This document shows, piece after piece, positions 30,810-33,049 of a stretch of DNA of 33,049 bases. The notes beneath the pieces are model-generated. The model did not search any database, was not told the DNA's origin, and was given only the letters and a program-made list of their open reading frames with translations. Numbering within the stretch: the first letter of the stretch is position 1; each line of letters opens with the position of its first letter. Origin of the DNA: an uncultured Neomegalonema sp. (GTDB taxonomy: Bacteria; Pseudomonadota; Alphaproteobacteria; Rhodobacterales; Rhodobacteraceae); the NCBI GenBank assembly GCA_937957975.1, contig CALFFK010000104.1, positions 1 to 33,049 on the forward strand, in the 5' to 3' direction. The translations under genes were made by a program, and so were the position numbers.

Positions 30810-31015
30810 GTTTCGACAGGCTTGCAGCGAAACGCGACAACTGCCGATCTATCAAAATCCATGAAGCTGGGGAGTGTACTACAGTTGCGCATCGCCTCTT
30901 CGATAAGAATTCCGTCGAGTCAGAGCCAGATCATCCTAATGCGCATGTCGGAAAACAGAAATTGCCCGGCGACGATGAACGCCGCCCGGTATCAAAGAGG
31001 ACAATGGGAGGAAGA
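30810..31015. other. Gap between convergent symporter and receiver genes
   Basis: A 206-nt stretch with a weak 6-bp hairpin (GTTTCG 30810-30815 with CGAAAC 30828-30833, no T-run) just after the symporter stop. A plus-strand frame crosses it into the response-regulator gene but has no ribosome site or family features. I see no gene or clear terminator. Confidence 0.5.
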
Positions 31016-31408
31016 TCAGGCGCGTTTGGCTCTGTTGGCGCGGGGATTTAGAAGTTTCAACAACTCGGCCATTTCAATGGGCTTGGTCAGGAAGGCGTTC
31101 ATGCCTGCCTCGATGCATTCACGTTGGGTCGCGCCATCATCATCGGCGGTCAGGGCAACGATTTTTACGTCGCGCCCCGGTGCAGCCCCGGCACGGATTT
31201 GGCGTGTTGCTTCCAACCCGTCCATTTCCGGCATATTCACATCCATGAGGATGAGATCGAAATACTCAACCCGGCTGATTGCGACGGCTTTGCCGCCATC
31301 AGTCACGATCGTTACCTCGTGGCCATCGCGCTCCAGCATCGCGATGATCAGGCGTGCATTGACGGCGTTATCTTCGGCGACGAGAATCTTGGACGGCGGT
31401 GTCGACAT
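31016..31408 (-). CDS. Single-domain response regulator (CheY-like receiver)
   Basis: A 130-residue stand-alone receiver. The acidic pocket AEDNAVN at 11-17, phosphoacceptor Asp56 in LILMDVNMPEMDG, the ALTADDD switch and the conserved Lys in FLTKPIEM are all present, followed by a basic tail (LNPRANRAKRA) in place of an output domain. Receivers with AEDNxVN and NMPEMDGLEATRQIR resemble those fused to hybrid kinases or used in phosphorelays such as DivK. The gene is alone on its strand, 193 nt from comM's end, and its kinase partner is not adjacent. Confidence 0.9.
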   Translation of the reverse strand: MSTPPSKILVAEDNAVNARLIIAMLERDGHEVTIVTDGGKAVAISRVEYFDLILMDVNMPEMDGLEATRQIRAGAAPGRDVKIVALTADDDGATQRECIEAGMNAFLTKPIEMAELLKLLNPRANRAKRA

Positions 31409-31533
31409 ACCGGGTACACAACCTCAAAATTGCGGATGCCATGAGAAATAACAGTCCGCGCTTAACAAATGACGCACGATTCGCCAAGGTCGTCAGTCTA
31501 GCGATAATCCCTACGCTGAACAAGAATGATAAT

Positions 31534-31556
31534 TATTTAATCCAAAGACTTAAATA
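31534..31556. promoter_or_regulatory. AT-rich inverted repeat upstream of the receiver gene
   Basis: TATTTAA (31534-31540) and TTAAATA (31550-31556) form a perfect 7-bp inverted repeat with a 9-nt spacer, about 126 nt before the receiver ATG and just beyond the comM stop, in the most AT-rich part of the window. The rest of the 31409-31601 gap shows nothing clear. It could be an operator or part of the receiver promoter; the CtrA-type spacing of 7 nt between TTAA halves is not met. Confidence 0.35.
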
Positions 31557-31601
31557 TCCGTATGCATCCAAAATACTTGTGATTGCCACGGTCAGAAAGG
31601 T

Positions 31602-33049
31602 TCAACGCAGGATTGGTGCGCGCCGGTATGAGGTGGCCTCGGCGATTTGCGTGTCGCCAATTTCTTCGCGCCCGTCGAGATCCGCGATGGTGCGCGCGAG
31701 GCGCAAGACACGGTGGTAGCCACGCGCGCTCAGGCGCAAGGCTTCGGATGCCTTCAGCAGCAAGGCACGGGCAGAAGCACTCATATGCGCCACTCCATCG
31801 AGCACATCCCCATCGGCATGGGCGTTAAGACGCACGTTCTTCACGTCGAGCGCGCGATAGCGTTCGGCCTGTAATGCCCGAACAGCGGCGATGCGGGCGC
31901 CAACCTCTGCCGACCCTTCTGACGCGGGGGGCAGGGAGAGATCGGCGGCGGAGACGGCGGGCAACTCAATCTGTACGTCGATCCGGTCAAGCATGGGGCC
32001 GGAAATGCGCGCCTGATAGTCGAGACCACAATTCGGCGCACGGGAGCACGCCATGGCAGGATCGCCCAAATGTCCGCATTTGCACGGATTCATGGCTGCA
32101 ACGAGCTGTACCCGGCTGGGGTAGCGCGCATGGGCATTGGCGCGGGCCACAATAGTTTCGCCCGATTCGATGGGCTGGCGCAGTGCTTCCAGAACCTGCC
32201 GCGTGAATTCGGGCAATTCATCCAGAAAAAGCACACCATTATGGGCAAGGCTGACCTCGCCGGGGGATGCGTTCTTGCCACCGCCCACCATGGCGGGCAT
32301 CGAGGCAGAATGATGCGGCGCACGATAAGGGCGTACCATCGACACACGCCCGCCTTCCAGCAAACCGGCGAGGGAATGGATGAGGCTCGTCTCCAGCGCC
32401 TCCTCCGCCGTCAGGGGCGGCAGGATGCCGGGCAGACGCGCGGCAAGCATGGATTTTCCTGCACCGGGTGGCCCGATCATCAGCATGTTATGCCCCCCGG
32501 CAGCGGCAACCTCCAACGCGCGGCGTGCCGTTTCCTGCCCTTTCACATCGCGCAGATCGGGCAGGTGTTCGCCTGCTTTCGCCTCGCCGGGGGATGGCGG
32601 GGTCAGGGCTTCGCGCCCGTTGATGTGGTTAATGAGGGCCAACAGGGTTTTGGGGGCCAGTACATCAACGGCCCCTACCCATGATGCCTCTGCCCCACAC
32701 GCTTCGGGGCAGATAATGCCCCGGTCAGCCTCCGCCGCCATGAGGGCGGCGGGCATCGCGCCAAGGACGGGGTTGAGCGTGCCATCAAGCGATAATTCCC
32801 CAAGCGAGACATAGTGCGATGGCTCATCCGACGGGATCACCTCCATCGCACCGAGGAGTGCCAATGCGATGGGCAGGTCGTAATGCGAGCCGACCTTTGG
32901 CAGATCGGCAGGGGCAAGATTGACCGTGATGCGCTTGGCGGGCAGGGCAAGCCCGATGGAATTAAGTGCGGCGCGCACCCTCTCCTTGGCCTCGGACACC
33001 GCCTTGTCGGGCAGGCCAACGAGGTTAAAGGCGGGCAGGCCAGACGATA
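31602..33049 (-). CDS. comM: Mg-chelatase-like ATPase ComM / YifB (5' end outside window)
   Basis: AAA+ helicase of the ComM/YifB family, which in Vibrio and Haemophilus drives branch migration during natural transformation and is widespread in other bacteria. The frame is open to the window edge, so roughly the first 30 residues are missing; the visible start reads SSGLPAFNLVGLPDKAVSEA. Present are the N-terminal ChlI/Lon-like domain (to about 170), Walker A GPPGAGKSMLA, Walker B VLFLDELPEF, the zinc-like cysteines in MNPCKCGHLGDPAMACSRAP, the sensor region ISGPMLDRIDVQIELP and the C-terminal Mg_chelatase_C ending. No competence genes are near. Identification is firm; a role in DNA uptake here is inferred. 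Confidence 0.95.
   Translation of the reverse strand, partial: SSGLPAFNLVGLPDKAVSEAKERVRAALNSIGLALPAKRITVNLAPADLPKVGSHYDLPIALALLGAMEVIPSDEPSHYVSLGELSLDGTLNPVLGAMPAALMAAEADRGIICPEACGAEASWVGAVDVLAPKTLLALINHINGREALTPPSPGEAKAGEHLPDLRDVKGQETARRALEVAAAGGHNMLMIGPPGAGKSMLAARLPGILPPLTAEEALETSLIHSLAGLLEGGRVSMVRPYRAPHHSASMPAMVGGGKNASPGEVSLAHNGVLFLDELPEFTRQVLEALRQPIESGETIVARANAHARYPSRVQLVAAMNPCKCGHLGDPAMACSRAPNCGLDYQARISGPMLDRIDVQIELPAVSAADLSLPPASEGSAEVGARIAAVRALQAERYRALDVKNVRLNAHADGDVLDGVAHMSASARALLLKASEALRLSARGYHRVLRLARTIADLDGREEIGDTQIAEATSYRRAPILR

Noticed and set aside
30822-31451. Plus-strand frame running through the gap and over the receiver gene
   Set aside because: Antisense to a receiver with all catalytic residues; no ribosome site.
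31537-31553. Possible CtrA site (TTAA pair)
   Set aside because: The spacing between TTAA halves is nine, not the seven required by the consensus.
1-33049. CRISPR arrays, insertion sequences, integrases, tRNA or rRNA genes
   Set aside because: No regularly spaced repeats, transposase or integrase motifs, or tRNA-like cloverleaf sequences were seen; the gene content is typical chromosomal housekeeping.

Overview
The window looks like a stretch of chromosome from a free-living alphaproteobacterium of moderate GC content. The evidence is gene content and order: mutY divergent from DUF721 plus a DsbA-family gene, lspA followed by a DUF3035 (BamF-like) lipoprotein, a DUF1194 protein, and a MarR–OmpR regulator pair arranged like Rhodobacter petP–petR. 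I cannot place it more finely. I saw no rRNA, tRNA, CRISPR array, insertion sequence or phage gene. Coding density is high and no gene-free stretch exceeds about 260 bases.

Layout. 1-2124 (minus): a branched-chain amino acid ABC permease, cut by the window edge, and its binding protein, separated by a hairpin. 2255-5395: mutY (minus), then DUF721 and two tandem DsbA-like thioredoxins (plus). 5484-10795: DUF1194 protein (minus), EamA transporter (plus), GcvT/DmdA-like protein (minus), then GST, a three-helix membrane protein and queG (plus). 10780-12497 (minus): a small secreted protein, lspA and a BamF-like lipoprotein. 12645-15410 (plus): HD hydrolase, a group 4 glycosyltransferase of the exosortase-associated type, and a secreted five-EF-hand protein. 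15412-15497: a large nested hairpin. 15580-18797 (minus): a Vps4/FtsH-type AAA+ ATPase followed by two paralogous TPR-plus-membrane proteins. 18993-20575 (plus): a small secreted protein with a clear terminator, and a CoxE-like VWA protein. 20597-24006: orphan hybrid-free histidine kinase (minus), pta (plus), membrane protein and GNAT acetyltransferase (minus). 24116-26757 (plus): secreted HExxH peptidase candidate, a 41-residue membrane micro-ORF, thioesterase and cyclopropane fatty acid synthase. 26802-27686 (minus): ilvE. 27800-30809 (plus): MarR, OmpR-type regulator, a 70-residue membrane protein and a sodium:solute symporter-like protein. 31016-33049 (minus): single-domain response regulator and comM, cut by the window edge.

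Most of it is housekeeping: DNA repair (mutY), tRNA modification (queG), lipoprotein and outer-membrane biogenesis (lspA, BamF-like), branched-chain amino acid uptake and metabolism, membrane lipid modification, and acetyl-phosphate metabolism. The least explained part is 15580-20575: a translocating-type AAA+ ATPase in line with two membrane-anchored TPR paralogues, next to a small secreted protein and a VWA protein. The best regulatory signals are a perfect 9-bp inverted repeat just upstream of the MarR gene (27761-27785) and a minus-strand intrinsic terminator embedded in the coding sequence of the EamA gene (7097-7129).
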